DNA of 64,000 nucleotides. Source: Mesostigma viride (taxonomy: Eukaryota > Streptophyta > Mesostigmatophyceae > Mesostigmatales > Mesostigmataceae). The notes below the pieces were generated by a model. It searched no databases and was not told where the DNA came from. It was given only the letters and a program-made list of their open reading frames with translations. Below, one piece after another: positions 12,958-57,595 of this stretch. Positions within the stretch are counted from its first letter, which is position 1, and every line of letters begins with the position of its first letter. The stretch is taken from NCBI GenBank assembly GCA_009746045.1, contig RPFO01000079.1, positions 6,654,453-6,718,452 of the forward strand, written 5' to 3'. The position numbers were made by a program, and so were the translations under genes.

Positions 12958-13407
12958 ACGAGGACAAGCACGCAGTTGGCGCAGTTTTTGCTCGCCGTCC
13001 GACCAGACCCGTGCATCTTTAAGGTAAGGTCTCGTTGCCCAAACTACTTGACGGTGGAAACGAACACGTTCCACCAGTTCCTTACATCATTTCAAAGAAA
13101 CCCAGCGTAGGATTTCCCTTAATTTTGCGTTTCCGATTTTTACGCCCCTTCCGCGAAAAAGTGAGAATTATAGGAGCGCTGACAGGGGCAACACTGCATG
13201 TCGTGCTTTTAATCGCTTTTTCGTCTTTTCTTGCAGCTATATGACTTCGCTTGGGCGCAGCAACATCGCCCGGTGTTTATCCTGCGGGCGGGGCTTGCTG
13301 GCCCCGTCCGGAGTGTGCTCGGGGTGCGGGAAAAACCACAGCTACTGGTTTATAACGTCGACAACCCCCATTTTCTGGTCATTAACCGGCGTATTCTTGT
13401 GGTTTAA
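12958..13407 (+). CDS. Candidate 3' end of an unrecognised gene (two exons)
   Basis: An open stretch at 12958-13023 encodes TQLAQFLLAVRPDPCIFK and ends at AAG|GTAAGG. A 213-base gap ends in TTTTCTTGCAG, and a second stretch (13237-13407, 56 codons plus TAA) begins LYDFAWAQQHRPVF and ends in LLVYNVDNPHFLVINRRILVV-type sequence split over short hydrophobic strands. Both junctions are phase 0. The residue mix looks like folded protein, but I recognise no family. The 5' end is unknown because an in-frame TGA lies just upstream. The other plus-strand frame offers a Cys-rich reading that I judged weaker. Confidence 0.3.
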
Positions 13408-13722
13408 GCTTCCGGCGACGGGCGAAAAGAGCTCTTACCATGACGGCATGCTCTGGGGAGGCGTTCCGAGAAGGACTGGGGCGGGCAGGCAAATTTACAC
13501 GCGACAGTGCCCGCACGTCGCCTGCGCACCCCGGCGTACAAGGCAAAGCGCAGTGTTTCCCTCCTGGACGGCCCATCGCTGCCTTTGCCGGGCGGCATGT
13601 TGGGGAGGCGGCTCCTTCTTCCTTTCTTACCGCCCGTTTCATAGTTCATACCCCGTGAGTTTCCCAACGGAGGCGTGTTAATGATGAGCGGCTGCATGCA
13701 TGAATGAACGGGTGTATGAATG
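13408..13722. other. Spacer before the purine tract
   Basis: No gene supported. Short open frames on both strands here have no recognisable motif. Confidence 0.4.
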
Positions 13723-15020
13723 AGGGAGGGGGGGAGGGAGGAGGGAGGGAGGGAGGGAGGGAGGGAGGGAGGGAGGGAGGGAGGGAGGGAGGGAGGGAGG
13801 GAGGGAGGGAGGGAGGGAGGGAGGGAGGGAGGGAGGGAGGGAGGGAGGAGGGAGGGAGGGAGGGAGGGAGGAGGGAGGAGGAGGGAGGGAGGGAGGGAGG
13901 GAGGGAGGAGGGAGGGAGGGAGGGAGGGAGGGAGGGAGGGAGGGAGGGAGGAGGGAGGGAGGGAGGGAGGGAGGGAGGGAGGAGGGAGGGAGGGAGGGAG
14001 GGAGGGAGGGAGGGAGGGAGGGAGGAGGAGGGGAGGGAGGAGGGAGGGAGGGAGGGAGGGAGGAGGGAGGGAGGGAGGGAGAGGGAGGGAGGGAGGGAGG
14101 GAGGAGGGAGGAGGGAGGGAGGGAGGGGAGGGAGGGAGGGAGGGAGGGAGGAGGAGGGAGGGAGGGAGGGAGGGAGGAGGGAGGGAGGGAGGGAGGGAGG
14201 AGGAGGGAGGGAGGGAGGGAGGGAGGGAGGGAGGGAGGGAGGGAGGGGAGGGAGGGAGGAGGGAGGGAGGGAGGGAGGGAGGAGGGAGGGAGGGAGGAGG
14301 GAGGGAGGGAGGGAGGGAGGGAGGGAGGAGGGAGGGAGGGAGGGAGGGAGGGAGGGAGGAGGGAGGAGGGAGGAGGGAGGAGGGAGGGAGGAGGGAGGGA
14401 GGGAGGGAGGGAGGAGGGAGGGAGGGAGGGAGGGAGGGAGGGAGGGAGGGAGGGAGGGAGGGAGGGAGGGAGGAGGGAGGGAGGGAGGGAGGGGAGGGAG
14501 GGAGGGAGGGAGGGAGGGAGGGAGGGAGGGAGGGAGAGGGAGGGAGGAGGGAGGGAGGAGGGAGGGAGGGAGGGAGGGAGGGAGGGAGGGAGGGAGGGAG
14601 GAGGGAGGGAGGGAGGGAGGAGGGAGGAGGGAGGGAGGGAGGGAGGGAGGGAGGGAGGGAGGAGGGAGGGAGGGAGGGAGGGAGGGAGGGAGGGGAGGGA
14701 GGGAGGGAGGAGGGAGGGAGGGAGGGAGGGAGGGAGGGAGGGAGGGAGGAGGGAGGGAGGGAGGAGGGGAGGGAGGGAGGGAGGGAGGGAGGGAGGGAGG
14801 GAGGGAGGAGGGAGGGAGGGAGGGAGGGAGGGAGGGAGGGAGGGAGGGAGGGAGGGAGGGAGGAGGGAGGGAGGGAGGGAGGGAGGGAGGGAGGAGGGAG
14901 GGAGGGAGGGAGGGAGGGAGGGAGGAGGAGGGAGGGAGGGAGGAGGGAGGGAGGGAGGGAGGAGGAGGGAGGGAGGGAGGGAGGGAGGGAGGAGGGAGGA
15001 GGAGGGAGGGAGGGGGAGGG
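13723..15020 (+). repeat. 1.3-kb GGGA/GGAGGGA polypurine tract
   Basis: Almost uninterrupted GGGA units with frequent GGA variants. The plus strand is pure purine, so it can form stacked G-quadruplexes or intramolecular triplex DNA. Long open frames across it on both strands (Gly-Arg-Glu or Ser-Leu-Pro repeats) are a consequence of the repeat. Confidence 0.97.
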
Positions 15021-15032
15021 TATGTATGATGC

Positions 15033-15376
<344 letters not shown>

Positions 15377-15487
15377 CTACGTGTATGCATGGGTGGGTGG
15401 ATACATGTGTATGTGTGTGTGGGTGGGTGGGTAAGGGATCGACGTGTGTGTGTGTATGTGTGTGTGTGTGTGTGCTTCTCTGCTTAG

Positions 15488-15757
15488 GCGTTGGAGCACA
15501 CGCATGCACTGGAGGAAGGGGTGATGAAAACCCAGACCAACTGTCGCACCCACCCCTCCACCTTCACCAAGCGTAAGGCCAAGCGTGCCATGGGGGTAGG
15601 GTAGCGGACGCAAGTCACCAACGTCAGGGTGCTCACCAGGCTGGTGGATGAGAAGATGGGGGGCAGGCCCCTGTCAGATGCAGAGAAGAAGAAAAGGAAA
15701 AGGATGCAGCAGGGCCGTGAGAACGTGCCCCCGGGTGTGGCATTAGCCACTATATAG
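15488..15757 (+). pseudogene. Broken exon-like ORF, unrecognised
   Basis: After TTCTCTGCTTAG, an acceptor-like sequence, 90 codons run to a TAG at 15755-15757 with one internal TAG at 15602-15604. The translation is basic (FTKRKAKRAMG, then LSDAEKKKRKRMQQGREN) and looks like a nuclear or DNA-binding tail. The single stop suggests a decayed terminal exon or transposon remnant. Confidence 0.35.
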
Positions 15758-15837
15758 CTAGCTAGCTGGCTAGAGGTGTGTTATTAATGCATTGTACTAT
15801 AGGCATGTGCCCCCAAGTATGCCTTCCTGCATTGTAA

Positions 15838-16560
15838 ATATGATGCATAATGTAATGATGTGTTGTTTGGAACCTTCTGTACACCAAGGTGGAATGATTG
15901 CCATGAAACCCTTGTAAGAACAATAGAAAGCTGCTTTTTCTGTGGTATTAATGCTAGCATCTGTCACCAATTTGTCATCCAACCAGCCTGAAGCTTTGTG
16001 GGCAGGCTGCATGGGATGTGTTTCGAACATGTGCCAAGTTCTAGCTCCAACTGAGTCCACTTGGGTCTTATATATGTGCAAACCTATGATGAAATACTTG
16101 GAAAACACTGAAAAACTGCATTTTGGGGTATTTATGCTAGCATTTGTCACCAATTTGTCATCCAACCAGCCTGAAACTTTGTGGGCATGCTGCATGGGAT
16201 GTGTTTAGAACATGTGCAAAGTTCCAGGCCCAACTGAGTTCATTTGGTGTCATTATGTATGCATATGTGTGATAAAACCCTTAAAAAACCATGAAAAACT
16301 GCATTTTTTGGGTATTTATGCTAGCATTTGTCACCAATTTGTCATCCAACCAGCCTGAAACTTTGTGGGCATGCTGCATGGGATGTGTTTAGAACATGTG
16401 CAAAGTTCCAGGCCCAACTGAGTTCATTTGATGTCATTATATATGCATACATGCCAGAAAGTGCTGAAAATACGGTATTTTTTGCTAGCAAATGTCACCA
16501 TGTTACCATGGTGCCGACTCCCAAAAAATTTTTTGACCACATGGCATCATAAGATATCTG
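15838..16560 (+). repeat. 183-bp tandem repeat, about 3.5 copies
   Basis: Units starting with ATGCTAGCATxTGTCACC recur at 15951, 16134 and 16318, with a partial diverged one near 16482, giving periods of 183, 184 and about 165 bases. Each holds the block CACCAATTTGTCATCCAACC. It resembles a small satellite array; it has no coding content. Confidence 0.85.
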
Positions 16561-16821
16561 ATTAGGTACCTTGGTGCCAAATTTGAGGCCAAACTGACTA
16601 TTAGCCTATCTTGAAATAATTACCAGGGAACAAAAACGCGTTTTTGGATTGATGTGTAGTGAGGACTGAGGAGGCACGATAAGCCTGTATATCTCTGCTG
16701 CCCATATGCGGCGTGGGCGATAACAACAACAACAACAACAAGCCTTACATCGGGATCGTTATTTACGACCCGCAACAACCCAACGTTAGTAATCACGCTG
16801 ATCTGAGCCACTCGACGCCGC
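16561..16821. other. Short spacer with (AAC)n and a repeat shared with 8340-8560
   Basis: The stretch holds GTGAGGACTGAGGAG, also present near 8547, and a diverged CTGCCCATATGCGGCGTGG block like the one at 8385-8405. This suggests both LINE copies inserted near members of an older repeat family. No gene. Confidence 0.45.
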
Positions 16822-16837
16822 GAAAATGTGGCCGCTG
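16822..16837 (+). repeat. Target-site duplication, left copy (LINE copy 2)
   Basis: GAAAATGTGGCCGCTG here and at 19209-19224. Confidence 0.9.
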
Positions 16838-19101
16838 GTATTGTACAGATAGCCTATGTGGATGACACCACCAATGTTTGCATCTCTCTACAGGAAGTGA
16901 CTGCTGTCTTGGAAAATATCAACACGTACTCTGTGGCCTCACAACAACGTTGTAATGTGCAAAAATCCACGGGACTGCACATCGGCAAACCCAACCCATC
17001 TCGGATAAACCCCTCTCACCTGGCCATGACATGGGTCAAACCAGGTGAACACCATCTTTTGCACAATTGCCCCATTGGCTGCACGCCAGAGGGACGTTTG
17101 GCTGAACATCGTGCGTTTTTATATGACGAAACCAACCACGTGGGCAAACTTGCAGGAGTGCTCCTCACGGCAGGGCGGTGGGGTGGCGTCCAGCGGATGA
17201 GCTTACGAGGAAAAGCACTAATCGTCAACCAACTCTTGTTCTCCAAGGTTTTATACTACTGTCTGGCACACCCTCCCAACGATCATACCATACAGCTTAT
17301 CCAACGCATCGGCAGCAATTTTGTTTGGAAACAGAAAGGTTTGATATCTCACACGGTACATGGTTGGATCAGCCGGGATATGTCCTTTATGTCATGGTTG
17401 CACGGTGGTCTAGGGCTACACAACATACAATGGCGCTTGTGGTCGATGTATGCTAAACAAGTGATCAGCGTGTACATGGAAGTGAACACGCACCCTGGCT
17501 GCCTGTTGGCAAAAGAGTCTCTCTCCGCTATTTACACCCATGCTAATGGCACATCATGGCACCTTGACGCTGGAGTACTTGGCTGCACACTGATATCATA
17601 CAAGGGGCTCCCCTGGTACTGGTCGCGCCTATGGTTAGGTTATCACAAGCTCAAACCTGGGCGCCTCGTTTTTCCCACCACTCGTGAGGAGGTTGCACGA
17701 CAGATTCTTTATTTCAATGATTTGATCGTGGACAATGCGCGCAAGCCCTTGGGCACGTTACATGGGCACAACCCTTATGCTGGCTTCCTGTGCGCATCAC
17801 CCCCTGTTCTGAGAGTGCTCGATCTCTACGCGTGGCAGGGGGACAGATATCGGTTACGGGCATACACTGAAGTTAATGCTTGGGTGCAAAACATGCCATC
17901 GCTACACGCTTGGAACACCCTCATCCAGGCCATCCCAGCTACATGGCATGCTCTGATGATGGCCCCACGCAAGGCCCTCCAACCGGGTGATTGGATCAGT
18001 TTTTACCCAGACGGGATCACATCCACATGCAAAGGTCTGGTCCGGGGAGTGTTGCCTCCGGCCGGAATTCAAGTCCAAGTGGCCGACACCCTTCCAGGCC
18101 ACAATGGTTGCCTCAATCAGTTGGCGACATTATGTGTCTGTCTTCCAGCCCACCAATGTCACCGTATCCGGATGGTCCCGTGGTTAGTATCAAGGTCCTG
18201 CATGTTCCAGCCGGACCCCACGACCCCGGCGGAGGCCATCACTTGGTTACACGTAGGCAATACGAGATTGGATACTTTACCATTGGACCCCCTGGAATTT
18301 GGCTGGACCCTGACCAAGGGGATGTCTAGGATCAGCAAATGTCTTTACGAGTACACGGCAGAATGGGGTTATGACATTTTATTGCACGAGAACCATAAGC
18401 TCCACCCTGGCCGCCCACGATGGGGCTTTCAATGGCCTGGATATAGTTGGATTAAACTTATCACCCTGGCGGTCGATCACCCTTTGGTGGACCGCAGAGC
18501 GACCGACATTCAACATCTTTTACTGCACAGAGCCATCGGGGTAAACGCGACCCTCAGCAGCCGGTTTCACCACGATGCGACATGCCTGTGCACCTTCCCT
18601 TCGGAAACAATTGAGCACCGCTTTCTCTACTGCCAAGTGAGCGGGGTGTGGCAATGGTTGTTTAACGTATGGTCCGCATGGACCGCGCTACCACATTCCA
18701 CACTAACGCTATCCGTGCGTTGTATCATATTCGGTATGGCGGGGACCCCCGGGGAGGAGCTATCCGACAGTCAACTAGCCTGGGTATGGCTCCGAACTAT
18801 GAATATGCTATACGCGATCTGGACTATCCGGAACGAGACGGTTTTCAAAGTGCGGCACGAATACACCAAAGCCGCCGTGGTGAGGCGGTTTATCTTCCTC
18901 TGGAACTCAGCAATGCGTCGCGCTTGGCTCTTGGCGCAAGAACAATACAAGGTGTGGGACCCCGGCCCCAACAATGACAGGCCCAGCCCCTTGGAGCTCT
19001 TCCATGCTCTCCTGGGACGCAACAGGGTGTTTACTTGCATTCCTCACGGTGACCTTACGCGCGTCACTTGGCTCCCCTGGTCACACAATGCTCCTTTCTA
19101 A
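16838..19101 (+). CDS. LINE ORF2 C-terminal part (RT palm to zinc knuckle), open frame
   Basis: One open frame of about 750 codons, from AYVDDTTN through LSLRGKALIVNQLLF and a CLCTFPSETIEHRFLYC zinc knuckle to TAA. It can be aligned along its length with copy 1 but has no frameshift, so it is younger or better preserved. It has no ATG of its own: the open frame extends into the target duplication. Without fingers and endonuclease it cannot transpose. Confidence 0.85.
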
Positions 19102-19208
19102 ACCTTTCACCTATCACACTACCCTCAGAGGGTAACCAGCTGGTCGATACGTGGTACCTCTTAACCTAATGATATTCCTATTGGTTAATAAAAATACCCA
19201 TTTACCCG
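16838..19208 (+). mobile_element. 5'-truncated L1-like LINE, copy 2
   Basis: A 2,371-bp insertion of the same LINE family, truncated immediately before the RT YVDD motif and flanked by an exact 16-bp duplication. The 3' end carries AATAAA and ATTTACCCGGAAA, as in copy 1. It lies about 400 bases upstream of the giant membrane-protein gene, in the same orientation. Confidence 0.93.
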
Positions 19209-19224
19209 GAAAATGTGGCCGCTG
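19209..19224 (+). repeat. Target-site duplication, right copy (LINE copy 2)
   Basis: Exact repeat of 16822-16837. Confidence 0.9.
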
Positions 19225-19620
19225 TCAGGACAGCAACTATGCAGCCTCGTCCGTGCAAGCAGTTCGCGCGCCAATGAAGTACATTCTAGTTGGGCCAATC
19301 GCGTCGTGCCACGCGGACAGAGGGCGAGATTCCAGACATGGCTGGTGGCATCGACTTTTCAGAGGCGTTCCCCGGCCAAGTGTACCACTTTTAATCCGTG
19401 GGATCCATTCTGGCCAAATTTCTTAGATATAGAAACGTCCTTTTTCGACCGGAGGCTAAACATTAATGCCATGACGAGAGACAATCATCCATGTATTTAG
19501 TTGAATTACGTAGTCGGGGATGTAAACAGCAGGAGATGCCCAAAGAAGCTTTCTCGTGAAACCTGTACGGAAATATAAGAAGGGAGCGAGGTTCGAAACG
19601 AGGCGTTCTGAGGCACGAAG
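19225..19620 (+). promoter_or_regulatory. Upstream region of the giant gene
   Basis: The 396 bases between the LINE duplication and the start codon hold no ORF of note. AATATAAGAAGGGAG at about 19570 is the only TATA-like sequence, roughly 50 bases before the ATG. This is a positional guess. Confidence 0.25.
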
Positions 19621-52278
<32,658 letters not shown>

Positions 52279-53973
52279 CGGGTGGGAGGTGTTAAACGCG
52301 ATTTTGAAGTTTGGCAGGGTGGGGGTATGGATGTACATTCCAAAGTTGTGGTGAACATTTAAGAGCAGATGGGTGTTCCAAACCTGGATCTACAGGCGCC
52401 CGGGGGACACTAAGGCGAGGAGGCTGCTTGTTGCAGGGCGGCAGAAGTCCAACTGATGGGATGGGTGAGCGCACCCTTTCAGTTGATGAATATCAAGCAG
52501 GCATGATGGACAGCTCGTTCCATCGTGGCCTTTTGGCCTTTGATTGAACGAGGGCATACGCGTGGGCACCATCCTCTGACGACGGTGCTTTGGTGCTTTT
52601 GCATCGGGGCCCCTCTCCAGGGCTTGCCGGCGAATGCGGGTTGGACATTTATGGGATCCGCTTTACAGGTCATGCTAGTGGCGTTTTGATGCAGCCCTGG
52701 TGGTTTCAATGGCTGATGGAGGCTGTGGCAGTGATGTCCGTTGCCTGCTGGTGCAGTGGCCCGAGTTGCTAGGTTTATTTCTGGGAAGCTGCCTATGTTT
52801 TTAAGTGGGCATGAGTGTCGTGTTGGCGAGGGGTAGAGTGTAGCCCGCTCTTGACGCAGAGCAGTCGACGGTACAACGCCTGCCAAGTTTGACTAAAATG
52901 GCCATCAGAGAAAAGCTTACTTGGGTGTGCAGCCGTGTCGTCTTTTCGGCGGTGTTGCTGATTGGCATTTGCAAAGCAAAGTACCCCCGTGGCTAATAGG
53001 CGGCAGTAGAGGATGCTCTGTGGTGCGCTTTTAGCACCATTGACCTAGCAGATGTCTTGGCGCATTGTTCTATCAAGAAGAGGATTCATGGCATCAAGGT
53101 GCTGCCTGCTGTTCCGGGTACAAGTGGTGCAATCTTTGAATGGCACGGTTGAGAAAACATGCGTCATTTTGATCCCAGTTATACTCAGCATGACTGGATG
53201 CGTCGAAGGAGTTTGCTGCTTTGATTTCAGCTTGAATTAGGCATTGGACTACTTGCTCAGCTCGTAAGAGGGCATTCATGCTTTGTGTTACTAAGCCATT
53301 GCCGGCAGTGGTGGTTGCAAGTATTGGTAAGGGCTTCTTACCATTGTTACGGTTGTGAATTGGTATTGTAGCGGGCCTAACCTCTACACTCGGGCACTGC
53401 ATTCGCAGTGGGGTGGTGAGTGTGACCAGTCAATCAGCATGGTTATGGGCACCAGTGCTCATTCTCTTTTTTTGGATTATGTAACCTTGTCGTATGCCCA
53501 GAAATCATGCTAGCCACACAAAAAAATGGCATGTGTAACATATTGGGCATTATATAATTTATTCTGTAGTAAGCAAATTTTCCAGTAGTGTCACTTTTAT
53601 GTACCTTGCGCACCATGCACGGGCAGATCCGCTTGATCAACCCCTCTTACTCAGATAAGTAAGTAAGTAAGTAAGTACTTGCGTGTCATGCGCATGGGCA
53701 TGCCACGGAGTACTATCAAGGAGACAACTATGCTAATCTCATTAGAAAAATAATTACACGAAAGTTACAAATATCGTCTGCATCATGCCCCAGCATATGT
53801 TTGAGTCACTGAATTAAATTAAATGGTAGCATACCTCCGGCCGTTGGGAGTACATGTAGCACATATCCCTGAGAAGGGGTATATGGCTTTTGATACATTC
53901 TGGGCTACTTCCTCCAAGGGTAGGGTGTATACTACACCTGCTCTGGGTGCACAAAGTGCACAACTGCACCACT
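52279..53973. other. Intergenic region after the giant gene
   Basis: No ORF with recognisable content. A (GTAA)n run lies at about 53656-53677. The poly(A) signal of the giant gene is not identified. Confidence 0.5.
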
Positions 53974-54456
53974 ATGTATTCCAATTTAGCGGACAAAGTG
54001 GAGGCGCAGGTGGCGAAGGCGGCCCCGTCCTACGCGACTATGGCCAGCACAGCCATCCAAGAAATAGCCACTAGCACTGCTCAGGTGGTCTCTAGGACCT
54101 TCGCCGACCGGGACAACAAAGAGCGGCGCGGCCGCACCACAATTATTGGCAATGTGGCGGCCCTCCCCCGGGAGACGGGGCTGAGCCTCCGCCTCAAGGT
54201 GGAGAAGGAACTCATCACCAACTTCCGCCTAGAGGACAGTGTCACAATCGACACCGTCCGCCGCCTACCGGGGCGCGCAGACGCGCCGGTGGCGCTCGTG
54301 CTTACGCGCCCCATTGGCAAGCACTATATCCTCCAACACCGCACCAAGCTACCACGAGGCTTGGGTTGGAGTTTCGATGACGATCTGACCCCGGCGCAGC
54401 TTCGCGCCCGCAGGGACCGGCTGGCACAAGAGGACGCGAAGAAGGCCCTCAGCTGA
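53974..54456 (+). CDS. LINE ORF1-like protein
   Basis: 160 codons from ATG to TGA. A helical N-terminus is followed by an RNA-binding-like region (RTTIIGNV, VEKELITNF, TIDTVRRLP) and a C-terminal DDLTPAQLRARRDRLAQ segment, as seen at the end of LINE ORF1-type proteins. An endonuclease-like ORF follows, which fits a non-LTR element. The family is assigned by pattern only. Confidence 0.5.
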   Translation: MYSNLADKVEAQVAKAAPSYATMASTAIQEIATSTAQVVSRTFADRDNKERRGRTTIIGNVAALPRETGLSLRLKVEKELITNFRLEDSVTIDTVRRLPGRADAPVALVLTRPIGKHYILQHRTKLPRGLGWSFDDDLTPAQLRARRDRLAQEDAKKALS

Positions 54457-54835
54457 CCGCACGAAGAAGGTGCGGCTGCGGTGGAAGGACGACGCATGGC
54501 ACATGGAGGTTACCTCGCGGGAGGTTACCACGCCGAGGGGAGACGCGCCGGGGGGTAGGGGGTAGGCCCTCCCCGCCCCCTCACACCGCGAGCAGCTACC
54601 GGGGGGTCAGCTCGAACCCACCCCCCCACACCCGTCGTCCGATGGCCGAGCGTGTCTTGGATAGTCCAATCTCACGGACGACGCAACGGAGTCAAAGCTG
54701 CGACCTTCATCGCCAACTTCGCAACAAGGAGCGCCTGCTGGCTTTCGCACCCGGCACTCCCAACGGTAATATTGCTGCATTCTTTGACCCCAAGACCAGG
54801 CGAGCAAGTCGCGCCGCCCGCCTGGAGGGTGCCCT

Positions 54836-55895
54836 ATGGGCGTTGAAAAGTACTATGTTATCTCACGCCGCACACACGTCCCCGCCAGCCTCTCCCCAAC
54901 CACCTGCCGACGCCGCGGGTCCCCGGCGCCCCCTGCTGGGCCAACGCCGGCACCACTCGCTGCGCATCGCTACCATGAAACAATGTCCGCACCTGGAGGT
55001 GCCCGGGGGCCAGATGCCCCCCCGCGGGCCAACGAGCTTGTCCACAACTGCTGCCTATATGGCATTGATGTGCTTGGGGTCCAAGAGCACCGACGCTCCT
55101 TTGAGGGCCCCGTTCAGCGTGTCACCCTCGCACTACAATGGCATGCAACTGCTGTGCGGCCCGGCGCATGCACCGGGTCAGGGAGGAGTGGGCCTGCTGT
55201 GCTCCCCCACCGCTGCCGCCCAGCTCGTGGACCACAAACTTTGCTCTAACCGGATCCTTAATTCAGTGCACTTTCCGCTCCCTTGAAGGACGGACCCCCA
55301 TTATGCTCTCGGTAATTGTCGGATATGCCCCACATGATGGGCACCCGGCCGAGGACCGCGCAGCGTTCTTGGATCAACCAGTTGCTCGACATTGAGAAAC
55401 AGATCCCACGTCAATACATCGTTGCCATCTTGGTGCCGGATGCCAACGCGACCCTGCCCGTGGGCCGCGGGGGCTGCATGTATGCACCGCGCCTAACCGA
55501 TAGCAATATGCCAACCCCCCCCTACTTGAGCAACTACTCACTGAGGGGGACTTGACTGCTCAGTGCCATGCAATACGCTGTTTGCTAAACCGCCTGATGC
55601 ACTAGTGACCTTTGTGGGCCCCATGCGCAGGGCGGCTGGCTCGATGCTCCCTCGGCGCGGCGATGTGTATGCTTAATTGGACTACATACTTGTGCGCAAG
55701 TGCTGGCGCTCTTCCGTCATCGATGCCCGTACGCTGACCACCCCCAGTGTCGCATCGGATCACCGCATGGTCACCGCAACCTTGCGCCTACGTCTTCAGG
55801 CCCCTGCGCGCTGCCGCCCCGGGCCCCGCCCTGATTGGACCTGCTTACGCCCCGTCCGTGGGTGCCGGGAGAAGTGCCGGTCAGAGGAATCATGA
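54836..55895 (+). pseudogene. LINE endonuclease fragment (element A)
   Basis: Pieces of an APE-type endonuclease lie in different frames: GIDVLGVQEHR (near 55050), IVGYAPHDG (55315), PDANATLPVG (55438), LDYILVRKC (55677) and SDHRMVTATLRL (55757). At least three frameshifts or stops are needed. The stretch aligns to the better-kept copy at 56498-57587 and ends near RPDWTCLRPVRG. Confidence 0.75.
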
Positions 55896-56417
55896 CATAC
55901 GCCGCGATGCAATCAGGTCTGCCTTCGTGGCCCGGGTGCGGCGGAATAACACATCAGCCACGGTGCGAGTGAGGGCGAGTGACAGGCGCTGCCGCCAATA
56001 CGAGGACCACGTGCGGGCCGACCACGGGGCGGTCTGACCCTCGAGGTCGAGGCGGTCTTCACGGCGCTGGCAGCACTCGTGGAAAAACTCCGCTGTCTTG
56101 GGGCCCATGGCCCCGAACTCCTCAAGGACAAAGGGGATGACCCGGTGGGGCCCCACATTGCCGTATAGGAGGCAAACTTGTAGCGCTCAGCCACAGCGGC
56201 AGCAGCGCCGGCATCCACAGCCGCCCGAAGGATGTGGCGACCGGAGAGCGGCCCAGCGCCACGGAGACATCGATGAGCAGGTGGCAACCCTGCCCGTCGT
56301 AGTCAAGCACGGTAGTGTCGGGGCGGTGGTTGGGTGAGTAGAGTGCGGCCCCATCCGCGTCCTCGCACTTGATGGTGGAGTGGGGTGAAAGACCGACCGA
56401 ACCATGGCACACACCAC
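55895..56417 (-). pseudogene. C-terminal fragment of another retroelement polymerase, frameshifted
   Basis: Read on the minus strand, RPDTTVLDYDGQGCHLLIDVSV shifts frame to AAVDAGAAAAVAERYKFASY and then to VIPFVLEEFGAMGPKTAEFF and LALTRTVADVLFRR. This order is a common C-terminal region of retroelement RT proteins in algae and protists. It lies antiparallel between two plus-strand LINE fragments, so it inserted separately or by rearrangement. Confidence 0.55.
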
Positions 56418-56497
56418 CCGGAGGAGATCGAGTGGTATAGATCCCTTATATATATGCAGCCCAATAAACCCATGTCTTTTGTGTTCGCCGCTGGCAG

Positions 56498-57587
56498 TTG
56501 CTAGCTAGCCTCAGCACGCTTAAGTTTCTAACCCCACGCCTTATGGTAGCACATTTCACCTCCGTCGAGGGGCGGTCTAAACACCACCTCACGGTGGGGG
56601 TGGGCTACGCACCCCATAGTGGTCTACCTGAGTCGGCCCGTGAGGAGTTCTTCGAATCCTTGCATAACCTTGAGGGGGTCACTCCGGCCCGCCACTATTT
56701 GGTTGTGCTGCTCGACGCCAATGCCATGCTCCCCGTGGGCACTGCTGGCAGCCGCTTTGCGCCTGCTGATGCACTACTGCTAACGACAACACTCCCCCGG
56801 TTTTCTGCCTTTTTGCGGGATAGCGGGATGGTTGCTGTCAACTGCCACTTCCAACGTCCCTCACAGGACTTGGTCACTTTTCGTGGCCCTAACGGCCGTC
56901 AGGCCTGTTTGGACTACGTGGTGGTACGGCAGTCCAGGTGCACCTCGGTCCTGGACACCCGAGTGTAATTTGACACGCCAACGGTGTGCTCTGACCACCG
57001 GTTGGTGCGCGCGACCCTTCGGCTCCGGTTCCACGTCCCCGCGCGCCGCGCCCCAGTGGTCCGCCCTGACTGGTCTGCTCTACGTCCAGTCAAGGGAGAT
57101 CCTGAGGACTGGACGGACGCCGAACACGAGCGGAACCGGTGCCGACGGGAGTACCTGTCGGCCCTGGACGCCCGGGCGGACGTCGACGAGCTGGACCAGG
57201 GTGCCCCCAACGCCGCCATTTTTGCGTGCTTTGCGGCCCGTGCCCCGTTGCTCAGCGGCCCCCGGCACCTGCCGGCCATGCCCCGCCGCCGCCCCGGCCC
57301 GCTCTACCGCCAGGACCCCAAGGTCTTGGCCGCCCGGCACCGCCTCAAGCGTAACCGGGACACGCTGCAGAAACCAGTGCTCAAGGCCGCCCTCGTGGAG
57401 GCCTACGAGCACGCGCTCAGGACGCGGAGGCGGCCCAGTGCATCGCGGATGCCAAGGCCTGCCAGGCTTGCAACCAGGGCAAGGACATGTGGTACCACCT
57501 CGACCGGCTCGGCGGCCGGCGGCAGCGCACCCGGCCCGGTGGAGCACACGGGGGACGGCACGGCGCCGGTCAGCCTTGACCGCTGGT
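56498..57587 (+). pseudogene. LINE endonuclease and linker (element B, 5' part)
   Basis: HLTVGVGYAPHSG, LLDANAMLPVG, LVTFRGPNGRQACLDYVVVR and SDHRLVRATLRL form one frame broken only by a TAA at 56966-56968. A one-base shift near 57420 restores QCIADAKACQACNQGKDMW. The open sequence is cut at 57587 by a hAT-like element. Confidence 0.75.
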
Positions 57588-57595
57588 TGGCCCAC

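Noticed and set aside
13241-13681. Cys-rich ORF with CLSCG...CSGCG, like a zinc ribbon
   Set aside because: The overlapping frame after the TTGCAG acceptor gives a more protein-like sequence with a fitting phase; the Cys-rich reading turns into low-quality sequence after 40 residues.
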